DNA from: Georgenia sp. M64
GTDB lineage: Bacteria; Actinomycetota; Actinomycetes; Actinomycetales; Actinomycetaceae
Reading direction: 5' to 3'
Assembly: GCF_038049925.1 (NCBI RefSeq)
Contig: NZ_CP145809.1
Location: 1-64,000 of the forward strand
Length of the DNA: 64,000 nt
A model generated the notes under the pieces. It made no database searches and had not been told where the DNA came from. It saw nothing but the letters and a program-made list of their open reading frames with translations. Every line of letters begins with the position of its first letter. Position 1 is the stretch's first letter. This document shows positions 13,004 through 20,246 of the stretch, one piece after another. A program made the position numbers and the translations under genes.

Positions 13004-13701
13004 ACGACCCCGTCCAGGTCCTCGGCCATCTTCACCCCGGCTCGCCACACCTCGGCGACGACGCCGATCACGACCCCCGCGAGCAGCGGCACGAACGTGA
13101 TCTCCCAGTCGCGCTGGACGATGTCCGCCGCGGCAGAGGTGTCCAGCAGGTGCCGCCGTAGCCACTCCCCCGCCACGGACAGTGCTGTACCGCCGACGCC
13201 GACAAGCACGGCGAGAGTGCGGAGCCGCCCGGCGTTGACGTCGGTGAAGGGGCTGCCCGTCCGGACGGACCGCACCACCCGGAGCACCAGGAGCAGGGAG
13301 CCCGCGGCCAGGAGCGGGCCAGCAGCGCGCCACGCCACCCACGACCAGCGCTGCGCGAGCGTCGGACCGAAGAACCCGACCTGGCCCGTGTACGGCCCGG
13401 TCACCTCCACGGGGGGCCCACCGGTGACGGCGTCCCTCGTGCCGTCCGGGGTGTCGGTCCACAGGGGCGCACCCCGGACGACGATCCCGGCATCGGGGCC
13501 GAACGTGGTCTCGACGGCCATCACGTACTGGCTCTGGCCGACGACCGGCCAGCGGGGGTCGAGGTCCACCAGGCCCAGGCCGTTGGGTCCGACGAGCACC
13601 GACAGGCCCAGGGCCGCGCTCAGGACGACGCCGACGAGAACCACGAGCTCCGCTGAGACCAGGCGGAGACCCCGGCGAGTCGACTGCTGCATATCGGCCA
13701 T
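13000..13701 (-). CDS. DUF2975-like membrane protein
   Basis: This 233-residue protein has four predicted membrane segments: LVVLVGVVLSAALGLSVLVG, AGPLLAAGSLLLVLRVV, LRTLAVLVGVGGTALSVAG and FVPLLAGVVIGVVAEVW. A large extracytoplasmic loop follows the first. The final segment, architecture and coupling to a YozG-like HTH regulator are typical of DUF2975 proteins. ATG 13701 follows GGGGG. The molecular function is unknown; the pair may be a membrane-linked regulatory unit. Confidence 0.75.
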   Translation of the reverse strand: MADMQQSTRRGLRLVSAELVVLVGVVLSAALGLSVLVGPNGLGLVDLDPRWPVVGQSQYVMAVETTFGPDAGIVVRGAPLWTDTPDGTRDAVTGGPPVEVTGPYTGQVGFFGPTLAQRWSWVAWRAAGPLLAAGSLLLVLRVVRSVRTGSPFTDVNAGRLRTLAVLVGVGGTALSVAGEWLRRHLLDTSAAADIVQRDWEITFVPLLAGVVIGVVAEVWRAGVKMAEDLDGVV

Positions 13702-13727
13702 GACGCCCCCATATCGAAGATCGATGT

Positions 13728-13742
13728 TATCGACAAACGATA
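13728..13742. promoter_or_regulatory. Palindromic operator upstream of the DUF2975-HTH pair
   Basis: TATCG-N5-CGATA is a perfect inverted repeat, 26 bases before the DUF2975 start. Further GATCGAT and TTCGATA motifs follow between it and the gene. It is probably the autoregulatory site for the downstream XRE protein; the promoter likely overlaps it, since this is the only AT-rich stretch nearby. Confidence 0.5.
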
Positions 13743-13793
13743 CGGGTAGCGGGGTGTTCTGGGAAGGGTCTCCCGTCGGGCCGACCGCTCTCC

Positions 13794-14420
13794 TCAGGTC
13801 ACCGGTGCGTCGGCCGTGTGGCGCGGGCGAAGACCCCAGCGTCCCAGCTCGAGATCCGCCAGCGCCCCGGTCACCCTGGCGTCACCCTCGCGCCAGGACC
13901 GCAACGGGTCCGGTCCCAGGGCACGCAGGCGTTCCGGCCGCTGGTGGGCGAGCGCGCGCAGGGCCAGCAGGTCGGCGCCGCCCGGGGCCTGCGCGAGGAG
14001 CCGCAGGCTCCCGGCGCGACGGGCGTAGTGCAGGCGCAGGCCCGCCCACGGCACGACCACGGCGAGGACCGGGACGAGGGCGACGAGGAGGGCGAGCACC
14101 ACGGCGAGAGTCCCGACGAGGTCCACGACGCCGTCGCCGGCCTGCCGCAGCTGCTCCCCGGTCGCCGCGACCCGGTCGAACGGGTCCTGCAGGCGCGAGC
14201 CCACCAGGGGCACCCCGGCCGCGGTGGCGCCGGCCTCGGTCATGCCCGACTCGATCGTCGTCCCGACGTCGGCCAGGTGCCGGCCCGGTGCCGTGGCGGC
14301 CATGACGGCGCCGTGCACGACCCGCGCGAGCAGCACCCACACGACCGTCCACGCCACGACGCCGAGGTCGCCGGCCACCTGCAGGGCGCGGCGGACGGGC
14401 TGCTCGGCGTAGAACGTCAT
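13794..14420 (-). CDS. Hypothetical membrane protein with two membrane segments
   Basis: I do not recognise this 208-residue protein. It starts MTFYAEQPVRRALQVAGDLG, has one hydrophobic stretch near residues 18-40 (VVAWTVVWVLLARVVHGAVMAA), a central region with AATGEQLRQAGDGV, a second segment VGTLAVVLALLVALVPVLAVVVPWAG near 95-120, and a charged cytosolic tail. The start overlaps the stop of the upstream epimerase gene as ATGA, so it is coupled to it. No enzymatic motif is visible. Confidence 0.75.
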   Translation of the reverse strand: MTFYAEQPVRRALQVAGDLGVVAWTVVWVLLARVVHGAVMAATAPGRHLADVGTTIESGMTEAGATAAGVPLVGSRLQDPFDRVAATGEQLRQAGDGVVDLVGTLAVVLALLVALVPVLAVVVPWAGLRLHYARRAGSLRLLAQAPGGADLLALRALAHQRPERLRALGPDPLRSWREGDARVTGALADLELGRWGLRPRHTADAPVT

Positions 14421-15262
14421 GACCCGTCGCGCCAGGAGTGCACCGGGTCGTAGCCGAGCACCCGCCTCGCCTTGGCGATGGAGAGCAGGGTGTCGTGCTC
14501 GCCGATCTCCCCGCGCACGGGCACGCCGGGGAACTCCGCCGCGAGGAGCTCGGCGTTGGGCCGGGACATCACGGTGTCGGGCGAGGCGATGACGAAGACG
14601 TCGTGCCCGACGGCGTCGTGCTCGAGGGCCCGCAGGACCGCCCGGGCGCCGTCGCGGGCGTCGATGTACCCCCACAGGTTCCACCGGCGGGCGGTGGGAT
14701 CGGCGTCGAAGCCGGGGAAGGCCGCGTAGTCCTCCGGGTCCATGACGTTGGAGAAGCGCAGCGAGACGATCTTCAGGGTCGGGTCCCAGCGCGTCAGCTC
14801 GCGCGCCATCGTCTCCTCGAGGTGCTTGACGAGGGAGTAGGTGCTCTCCGGACGGGCCGGGTACTCCTCGTCGACCGGCACGTACGGCGGCGGGACGTCG
14901 AACGGCAGCCCGAGGACGGTCTCGGACGAGGCGTGGACGACGTTGGTGATCCCCAGCCGGCGCACCGCCTGGAAGACGTTGTAGGTGGCGAGCATGTTGT
15001 TGTGGAAGGTCGCGACGTCGCTGCGCAGACCCGGCGCCGGGATGGCGCCGAGGTGGACGACGGCGTCCACGCCGTCGTGCTGGTCGTCCACGCCCGAGAG
15101 CGCGTCGAGCACCTGCCCGTAGTCGGTGAGGTCGACCCGCACGTAGCCCGCACCCCGCTCCCCGGCGACGTCAAGGTTGATGACCGTGTGGCCTGCCTCG
15201 GCCAGCGTGGTGACGACGGTCCTGCCCAGCTTCCCGGAACCCCCGGTGACGGCGATACGCAT
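14417..15262 (-). CDS. NAD-dependent epimerase/dehydratase (extended SDR)
   Basis: This 281-residue protein has the nucleotide-binding motif TGGSGKLGRTV at residues 6-16, an HLGAIPAPG motif near 71 and the catalytic YSLVK near residue 142. It is of the UDP-glucose 4-epimerase-like class of extended short-chain dehydrogenases. The substrate cannot be told from sequence; relatives act on sugar nucleotides or uronates. It is co-transcribed with the downstream membrane protein (ATGA overlap). Confidence 0.85.
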   Translation of the reverse strand: MRIAVTGGSGKLGRTVVTTLAEAGHTVINLDVAGERGAGYVRVDLTDYGQVLDALSGVDDQHDGVDAVVHLGAIPAPGLRSDVATFHNNMLATYNVFQAVRRLGITNVVHASSETVLGLPFDVPPPYVPVDEEYPARPESTYSLVKHLEETMARELTRWDPTLKIVSLRFSNVMDPEDYAAFPGFDADPTARRWNLWGYIDARDGARAVLRALEHDAVGHDVFVIASPDTVMSRPNAELLAAEFPGVPVRGEIGEHDTLLSIAKARRVLGYDPVHSWRDGS

Positions 15263-15294
15263 ACCGTCATCCTGCCGCGCCGGCCCGGGACGCG

Positions 15295-15332
15295 CGAGGG
15301 CCCCGGCGGCGCGCTGCCGGCCGGGGCCCTCG
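15295..15332 (-). terminator. GC-rich hairpin after the 15342-16202 gene
   Basis: CGAGGGCCCCGGC and GCCGGGGCCCTCG are perfect 13-base inverted repeats around a 12-base loop. It lies between the minus-strand gene ending at 15342 and the epimerase start. No T-run follows, as is usual for actinobacterial hairpin terminators. It may only be partly efficient. Confidence 0.6.
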
Positions 15333-15341
15333 GGACGTGCG

Positions 15342-16202
15342 TCAGAGCTCGCCGAGCTTGCGGCCCTCCGTGTCGTCGGTCCCGTCGGTGCTCGTCTCGT
15401 CGGCCTTCTTCTCGGCGGCGTCGGCCGCGTCCCGCGCGGCGTCCGAGCCCTTGTCGGCGGCGTTCTTCGCCTTGCCACCGGCGGCCTCGGCAGCCTTCTT
15501 GGCGGCGTCGCCCGCCTTCTTGGCCGCAGCGCTCGCCTTCTCGGCCACGCTCGCGGCGGCCGCTGCGGCGCCCGAGGTCGAGGCGGTGCTCGTACCGGCG
15601 GTGGCGCTCGTGCCGGCGGTGGCGCTCGTGCCGGGGGTGGCGACCGTGGTGTCGTCCCAGTACTCCTCCGCCCACGGGTCGTCGATGGGCTGGCTGCGAC
15701 GCCAGAGCAGATAGCCGGTTCCGGCGGCAGCGGTGCCCACGAGCACCCAGCCGAGGGTCTTGACCACGCCGTGGCTCTTCTTCGGCGGCTGCGTCAGCGC
15801 CTTGCGGGCGGCCTCGCCGGCGACGGCGGCCTTCGCGCTGAGGCCGTCGGTCTTCCCGGCGGCCTCGGCGGCGTCGTGCATCGCCTTGGAGACCCGGGGC
15901 AGGTAGTCGTCGACGATCCGCTCGTAGGCGTTGTCGACGGCGGGGCGCACCTTCTCGGTGGCGGCCTCGACCTTGGGGGCCGCGACCTTGACCGTGTCAC
16001 GCCACGCCTTCTCGGCCTTGGGCCCGGCCCAGGCGCCGGCGGCCTCGACGCGCGGGCCCGCCCAGTCCTTGCCGTGCTCGGCGAGAAGCTTCGCCTGCTT
16101 GCTCGCCAGGTGGGCCTGCTCGCTGACGACGGCAGCGAGCTCGGCCGCCTGCTTGCGGATCCGCTCGGCTTCGATCTCAGCGGTCTTGACCTTGCGCGAC
16201 AT
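15342..16202 (-). CDS. Hypothetical Ala/Lys-rich protein with one membrane segment
   Basis: This 286-residue protein starts MSRKVKTAEIEAERIRKQAA and is helical, probably coiled-coil, over its first 150 residues. One membrane segment, TLGWVLVGTAAAGTGYLLW, lies near 150-168. A Thr/Ser-rich linker contains ATAGTS repeats, followed by an Ala/Lys helix resembling the low-complexity C-terminal part of DUF5324-like or histone H1-like actinobacterial proteins. ATG 16202 follows GGGGAG. Function is unknown. It lies divergent from ppiA. Confidence 0.75.
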   Translation of the reverse strand: MSRKVKTAEIEAERIRKQAAELAAVVSEQAHLASKQAKLLAEHGKDWAGPRVEAAGAWAGPKAEKAWRDTVKVAAPKVEAATEKVRPAVDNAYERIVDDYLPRVSKAMHDAAEAAGKTDGLSAKAAVAGEAARKALTQPPKKSHGVVKTLGWVLVGTAAAGTGYLLWRRSQPIDDPWAEEYWDDTTVATPGTSATAGTSATAGTSTASTSGAAAAAASVAEKASAAAKKAGDAAKKAAEAAGGKAKNAADKGSDAARDAADAAEKKADETSTDGTDDTEGRKLGEL

Positions 16203-16380
16203 GTGCTCTCCCCTACTTGTCGTCCGTGCGACGGCGCGCGGCGTACGCCCGCGCCTTCTGCAGATCCATCTTGCCCCCAATCGGTCCAACGCGCCCGCGC
16301 TTGGCAGGTTCCGGGTCGACCTCGGCCGCCGGAGCACTGCACGCGCGCGACCTGTGGGTGGTGCGTGCGAGGATCGACCC

Positions 16381-16902
16381 ATGGAAGCGACTCTGCACAC
16401 CACCGCCGGCGACATCGTCGTCGAGCTCTACCCCAACCACGCGCCCAAGACGGTCGCCAACTTCACCGAGCTGGCCACCGGGAAGCGCACGTGGACCGAC
16501 CCGTCGACCGGTGAGGAGACCGACCGTCCGCTCTACGACGGGGTGGTCTTCCACCGCGTCATCCCCAACTTCATGATCCAGGGCGGCGACCCGCTGGGGA
16601 ACGGCACGGGCGGTCCCGGCTACACCTTCGACGACGAGATCCACCCCGAGCTGAGCTTCACCGAGCCCTACATCCTGGCGATGGCCAACGCCGGCAAGCG
16701 TGGCGGCCGGGGCACCAACGGTTCGCAGTTCTTCATCACCACAGCGGCCACCACCTGGTTGCAGGGCAAGCACACCATCTTCGGCAAGGTCGTCGACCAG
16801 GCGTCGCGCGCCGTCGTCGACAAGATCGGCGCCACGCCCACCGGCGCGATGGACCGCCCCGTCGAGGAGATCGTCATCAACTCCGTCACCGTATCCGAGT
16901 AA
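16381..16902 (+). CDS. ppiA: Peptidyl-prolyl cis-trans isomerase (cyclophilin)
   Basis: The 173-residue enzyme isomerises X-Pro bonds during protein folding. It has the cyclophilin core: VVFHRVIPNFMIQGGDP with catalytic Arg, GTNGSQFFIT, and the Trp-containing WLQGKHTIFGKV. There is no signal peptide, so it is cytosolic. ATG 16381 is the first start of the domain. The rhomboid gene follows 25 bases later, a conserved actinobacterial pairing. Confidence 0.95.
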   Translation: MEATLHTTAGDIVVELYPNHAPKTVANFTELATGKRTWTDPSTGEETDRPLYDGVVFHRVIPNFMIQGGDPLGNGTGGPGYTFDDEIHPELSFTEPYILAMANAGKRGGRGTNGSQFFITTAATTWLQGKHTIFGKVVDQASRAVVDKIGATPTGAMDRPVEEIVINSVTVSE

Positions 16903-16927
16903 GTCCCTCGACGAGCGTGATGCACGC

Positions 16928-17773
16928 ATGAGCCACGACCCCGGGCAGACCGGCACCGAGGTGCCGGTCTGCCCTCGTCACCCCGACGTCGTCGCCTACG
17001 TGCGGTGCCAGCGCTGCGGGCGGCCCACCTGCCCGCAGTGCCAGCGGCCCGCCCCCGTGGGGATCCAGTGCGTCGACTGCGTCGCCGAGGCGCGCCGCAA
17101 CGCCCCGGTCGTCCGCACGGTCCTCGGCGGCCGTGCGCGCGGCGACAAGCCGGTCATCACCATGACGGTGATCGGTCTGAGCGTGCTGGCGTACCTCCTG
17201 CAGATGGTGCTCGGCGGAGCGCTGACCTCCCGGTTGGTGTTCGCGCCGTCGATCGGCTGGGTGGAGCCCCACCGGTTCCTCACCTCGGCCTTCCTCCACG
17301 GTGGCGCCCTGCACCTCGCGGTGAACATGTACGCCCTGTGGATCGTCGGGTCCGTGCTCGAACCGGCGCTGGGCCGATGGCGCTACATCGCCCTCTACCT
17401 GCTCTCGGCGATCGGCGGCTCGGTCGCCGTGCTCGTCCTGGCCGACCCTGAGGGCATCTCGTGGATCACCCAGGTCGTCGGCGCGTCCGGGGCGGTCTTC
17501 GGGCTGTTCTCGGCCATCTTCTTCGTGATGCGGCGGCTGGGGCGCGACGCCACCCAGATCCTCGTCCTCATCGGGGTGAACTTCGCCCTCGGGTTCTTCA
17601 TCAGCTCGATCTCCTGGCAGGCCCACCTGGGCGGTGCGGTCATCGGAGCCATCCTCGCCGCGGCCTACGTCTACGCACCCAAGGACCGGCGGACCCTCGT
17701 GAGTGTGCTCGCCACGGTGGCAGTCGCGGTCGCCCTGCTCGTCGCGGCGTACCTGAAGTACACGGTGGCCTGA
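16928..17773 (+). CDS. Rhomboid family intramembrane serine protease
   Basis: This 281-residue protein has an N-terminal zinc-ribbon-like segment with CP..C..C..C..C spacing at residues 15-51, then a six-helix rhomboid domain. The catalytic pair is Ser187 in GASGAVFG and His233 in WQAHLGG, and the oxyanion-related HGGALHLAVNM is at residues 124-134. Rhomboids cleave membrane proteins inside the bilayer. The N-terminal B-box-like Cys/His cluster is common in actinobacterial members. It ends before a 576-base intergenic region. Confidence 0.93.
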   Translation: MSHDPGQTGTEVPVCPRHPDVVAYVRCQRCGRPTCPQCQRPAPVGIQCVDCVAEARRNAPVVRTVLGGRARGDKPVITMTVIGLSVLAYLLQMVLGGALTSRLVFAPSIGWVEPHRFLTSAFLHGGALHLAVNMYALWIVGSVLEPALGRWRYIALYLLSAIGGSVAVLVLADPEGISWITQVVGASGAVFGLFSAIFFVMRRLGRDATQILVLIGVNFALGFFISSISWQAHLGGAVIGAILAAAYVYAPKDRRTLVSVLATVAVAVALLVAAYLKYTVA

Positions 17774-18047
17774 CAGGCGGGACGCCGGAGACGGCCACGA
17801 GTGGGCCGGCACCGTCAGCGTGGCGGTCGTCAATGGTGCCGCGGAGCGTGGTCGCCGGAGCGTGGGCGCCGGCGGACGGGGTGCGCGTCGCCACTGGTCG
17901 GGTGCGCAGTCGGCCGTCACGAGGCTGCGCGACACCAGAGAGCGCTCCGACGAGGGCTGAGAGACCGCCCTCGCTGCGTACCGCCGTCCACAGGATCACA
18001 GGAATGACAGCGCTGTAGTTCTCCACAGGTGTGCGCACAGATGTGGA

Positions 18048-18107
18048 TGACAGTGGTGTAACTATCCACACCTGAGTGCACATCGGTGGATAGTTACACG
18101 CCTGTCA
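18048..18107. repeat. Long inverted repeat with DnaA-box-like sequences
   Basis: Arms at 18048-18069 and 18086-18107 are complementary over 22 bases except two central mismatches. The inner 14 bases, GTGTAACTATCCAC and GTGGATAGTTACAC, are perfect and AT-richer than their surroundings. The spacer is 16 bases. It can form a hairpin. Both inner arms contain near-DnaA boxes in opposite orientation. Confidence 0.8.
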
Positions 18108-18272
18108 GTTTCCCCCAGGTGGGGACAAGGCTGTGGACAGAGTCGGCACGGGGTTGGGGAACCACCGGGCCGGGCTGGGGATAACTGCACGCCGAATGTG
18201 GAGATCCCCGCCCGGAGCACACGAGGGGCACCGCGCGGGCCGTGCCGGCCGGTCCGGCCGCGGGAACGGCGA

Positions 18273-18301
18273 CGGGCCCCGACCGTCGTGGTCGGGGCCC
18301 G
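18273..18301 (-). terminator. Hairpin terminator downstream of crgA
   Basis: CGGGCCCCGAC and GTCGGGGCCCG are perfect 11-base complements around a 7-base loop, 49 bases beyond the crgA stop. No T-run follows. It may serve converging transcripts on both strands. Confidence 0.6.
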
Positions 18302-18349
18302 TTCCGCTGCTCCGTGCGCCAGGTGCCGGCGCAGGCTCGGTGCTGCGAC

Positions 18350-18604
18350 TCAGCGCCAGCGCATCGTCATGAAGAAGCCGGTGATCATCACGCCGAACCC
18401 GATGGCCAGGTTCCAGTTCCCCAGGCCCGGGACGGGCAGGTTGCCCTGGGTGAGGTACGTCAGGACGACCGAGACGAGGCCGAGGACCATCAGCGCCACC
18501 ATCGTCGGGGCCCACCAGTGCGGGCTCGGGCGGGGGCCGGCGGGAGGCGTGGGGGTGCTGCCCACGGTGTGGCCGGACTTCTTGCGCTTTCTCGACTCGG
18601 GCAC
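18350..18604 (-). CDS. crgA: Cell division protein CrgA
   Basis: CrgA is a two-helix membrane protein of the actinobacterial divisome that interacts with FtsZ, FtsI and CwsA. The 84-residue product has a basic N-terminus (VPESRKRKKSG), membrane segments MVALMVLGLVSVVLTYL and NLAIGFGVMITGFFMTM, and the family connector GNWNLAIGFG. It ends in the usual MRWR. GTG 18604 is preceded by GAGGAGACC. It stands alone, divergent from the DUF881 gene, in its conserved position. Confidence 0.93.
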   Translation of the reverse strand: MPESRKRKKSGHTVGSTPTPPAGPRPSPHWWAPTMVALMVLGLVSVVLTYLTQGNLPVPGLGNWNLAIGFGVMITGFFMTMRWR

Positions 18605-18767
18605 TGCTGGTCTCCTCACGGCCCCGCACGGGGCACCACTGTCATGCCGGGTGCCCCGGCCGCTTCCGACGGACACGTTCCCGCGGGGGCCGGTCCGTCG
18701 CCTACCGTAGTCTCGCACGCGTGTCGTCCGGGGCGGCCCCGGCCACGCGGCACCGGGAGGAGGCGCC

Positions 18768-19559
18768 GTGGAGCACCACAGCGATCCACCCGAGCCCGGC
18801 GCCCTCGCGCAGCCGCCGCGCCCGCACACCGCGCGACGGCCCCTCCCCACCGTCGTGCGCGCCGGGTCGGTCGGGACCGCCGCCGTCGCCGCCCTCGCAG
18901 GCCTGCTGTTCGCCACGGGCGCCCAGATCTTCGCCGGCGACAGCTCGCGCGACGCCGCGGACATCACCGACCTCGCGCGCGACGAGGCCGAACGCCTCCT
19001 GGAGCTCGAGGAGGAGAACGCCGGCCTCCGTGCGGACATCCAGCCCTACCTCGACGCCGAGCCGGCCCCGGCGGGCGAGGGCGCGGGCGCCTTCTTCGCG
19101 GCTCTGGCAGCCGGGAGCGAGGCGGCCGAAGGGCCCGGCCTGCGCGTCGAGCTCTGGGACGCCCCCGTCGACGGCCAGGACTCCGACATCCCACCGGACG
19201 CGCTCGTGGTCCACCAGCAGGACCTCGAGGCCGTCATGAACGCGCTGTGGGCGGGCGGCGCCGAGGCCATGGCGGTCCAGGGCCACCGGGTCGTCTCCAC
19301 CACCGGAGTGCGTTGCGTGGGCAACGTCCTGCACATCCAGGGCCGGATCTACTCACCGCCCTTCCGGGTCGAGGCGATCGGCGACCCGGAGCAGCTGCGC
19401 ACGTCGCTCATCGCGTCCGAGGGCGTGCAGATCTACCTCCAGTACGTCGACGCCGTCGGCCTGGGCTGGTCGGTCGAGGAGACCGGTCTCGAGCTCCCCG
19501 CCTACAGCGGGTCCCTGAGCCTGCGCCACGCCGAGGTCATCGAGGAGGGCACCGCATGA
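18768..19559 (+). CDS. DUF881 family membrane-anchored protein
   Basis: This 263-residue protein has a polar N-terminus, a membrane segment SVGTAAVAALAGLLFATG near residues 37-54, a coiled-coil with DEAERLLELEEENAGL and a DUF881 domain with GPGLRVELWDAP, ALWAGGAEAMAVQGHRV and IGDPEQLRTSL. DUF881 proteins lie in the actinobacterial crgA-pabA region; their role is unknown but linked to the envelope. GTG 18768 has a strong GGGAGGAGG site upstream. pabA follows 64 bases later. Confidence 0.9.
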   Translation: MEHHSDPPEPGALAQPPRPHTARRPLPTVVRAGSVGTAAVAALAGLLFATGAQIFAGDSSRDAADITDLARDEAERLLELEEENAGLRADIQPYLDAEPAPAGEGAGAFFAALAAGSEAAEGPGLRVELWDAPVDGQDSDIPPDALVVHQQDLEAVMNALWAGGAEAMAVQGHRVVSTTGVRCVGNVLHIQGRIYSPPFRVEAIGDPEQLRTSLIASEGVQIYLQYVDAVGLGWSVEETGLELPAYSGSLSLRHAEVIEEGTA

Positions 19560-19623
19560 CCGCAACCCACCGTGCGGCGGTCCCCGCCGCCGCCGACACC
19601 CCACCCGAGAGGACGTCGCAGCA

Positions 19624-20244
19624 GTGAGCAGGATCCTCGTCATCGACAACTACGACAGCTTCGTCTACACGATCGTCGGGTACCTCCAGCAGCTGGGCGC
19701 CGCGACTACGGTCGTGCGCAACGACGAGGTGCCCGCCGACCTGGACGGCTTCGACGGGGTGCTGGTCTCGCCCGGACCGGGGGCCCCCAAGGAGGCCGGC
19801 GCCTCGATGGAGGTCATCGAGGCGTGCGCCGACCGCGAGCTGCCGATGCTCGGGGTGTGCCTGGGCCACCAGGCGCTCGGCGAGGTCTTCGGTGGCGTCG
19901 TCACCCACGCCCCCGAGCTCATGCACGGACGCACCTCCGTCGTGGAGCACACCGGCGAGGGGGTCTTCGACGGACTGCCGAGCCCGTTCACCGCCACGCG
20001 GTACCACTCCCTGGCGGTGGTCCGGGAGACCGTCCCCGACGAGCTGGTCATCACGGCCGCGACCGGTTCGGGCATCGTCATGGGCCTGCAGCACCGCACG
20101 CTGCCCCTGCACGGGGTCCAGTTCCACCCCGAGTCGGTGCTCACCGAGGGTGGGCACCGGCTGCTCGCGAACTGGCTCACCACGACGGGCGACGACGACG
20201 CGGTGGACCGTTCGCAGGGCCTCGCCCCGCTCGTGCGGAGGTAG
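19624..20244 (+). CDS. pabA: Aminodeoxychorismate/anthranilate synthase glutaminase subunit
   Basis: This 206-residue class I glutamine amidotransferase supplies ammonia for folate (or tryptophan) synthesis. The nucleophile Cys is in GVCLGHQ near residue 79, and the catalytic dyad is in HPESV near 170. The N-terminal DNYDSFVYTI motif is typical. Sited next to pknB, as in most actinobacteria, it is usually annotated pabA/trpG; no synthase partner is adjacent. It converges on pknB with a two-base gap. Confidence 0.9.
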   Translation: MSRILVIDNYDSFVYTIVGYLQQLGAATTVVRNDEVPADLDGFDGVLVSPGPGAPKEAGASMEVIEACADRELPMLGVCLGHQALGEVFGGVVTHAPELMHGRTSVVEHTGEGVFDGLPSPFTATRYHSLAVVRETVPDELVITAATGSGIVMGLQHRTLPLHGVQFHPESVLTEGGHRLLANWLTTTGDDDAVDRSQGLAPLVRR

Positions 20245-20246
20245 CC

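Larger units (their letters stand above)
17774..18349. other. Intergenic region between convergent rhomboid and crgA genes
   Basis: I see no gene in these 576 bases. It is rich in CCACAG/TGTGGA motifs resembling DnaA boxes, including TGTGGATGA at 18042-18050, CTATCCACA at 18062-18070 and TGTGGACAG near 18132. It contains the long inverted repeat at 18048-18107 and the crgA hairpin at 18273-18301. Confidence 0.6.

Noticed and set aside
19556..19627. A 23-residue ORF in the DUF881-pabA gap overlapping the DUF881 stop as ATGA
   Set aside because: Composition MTATHRAAVPAAADTPP is low in information and no conserved family is recognised; it could be a leader peptide, but nothing supports one.
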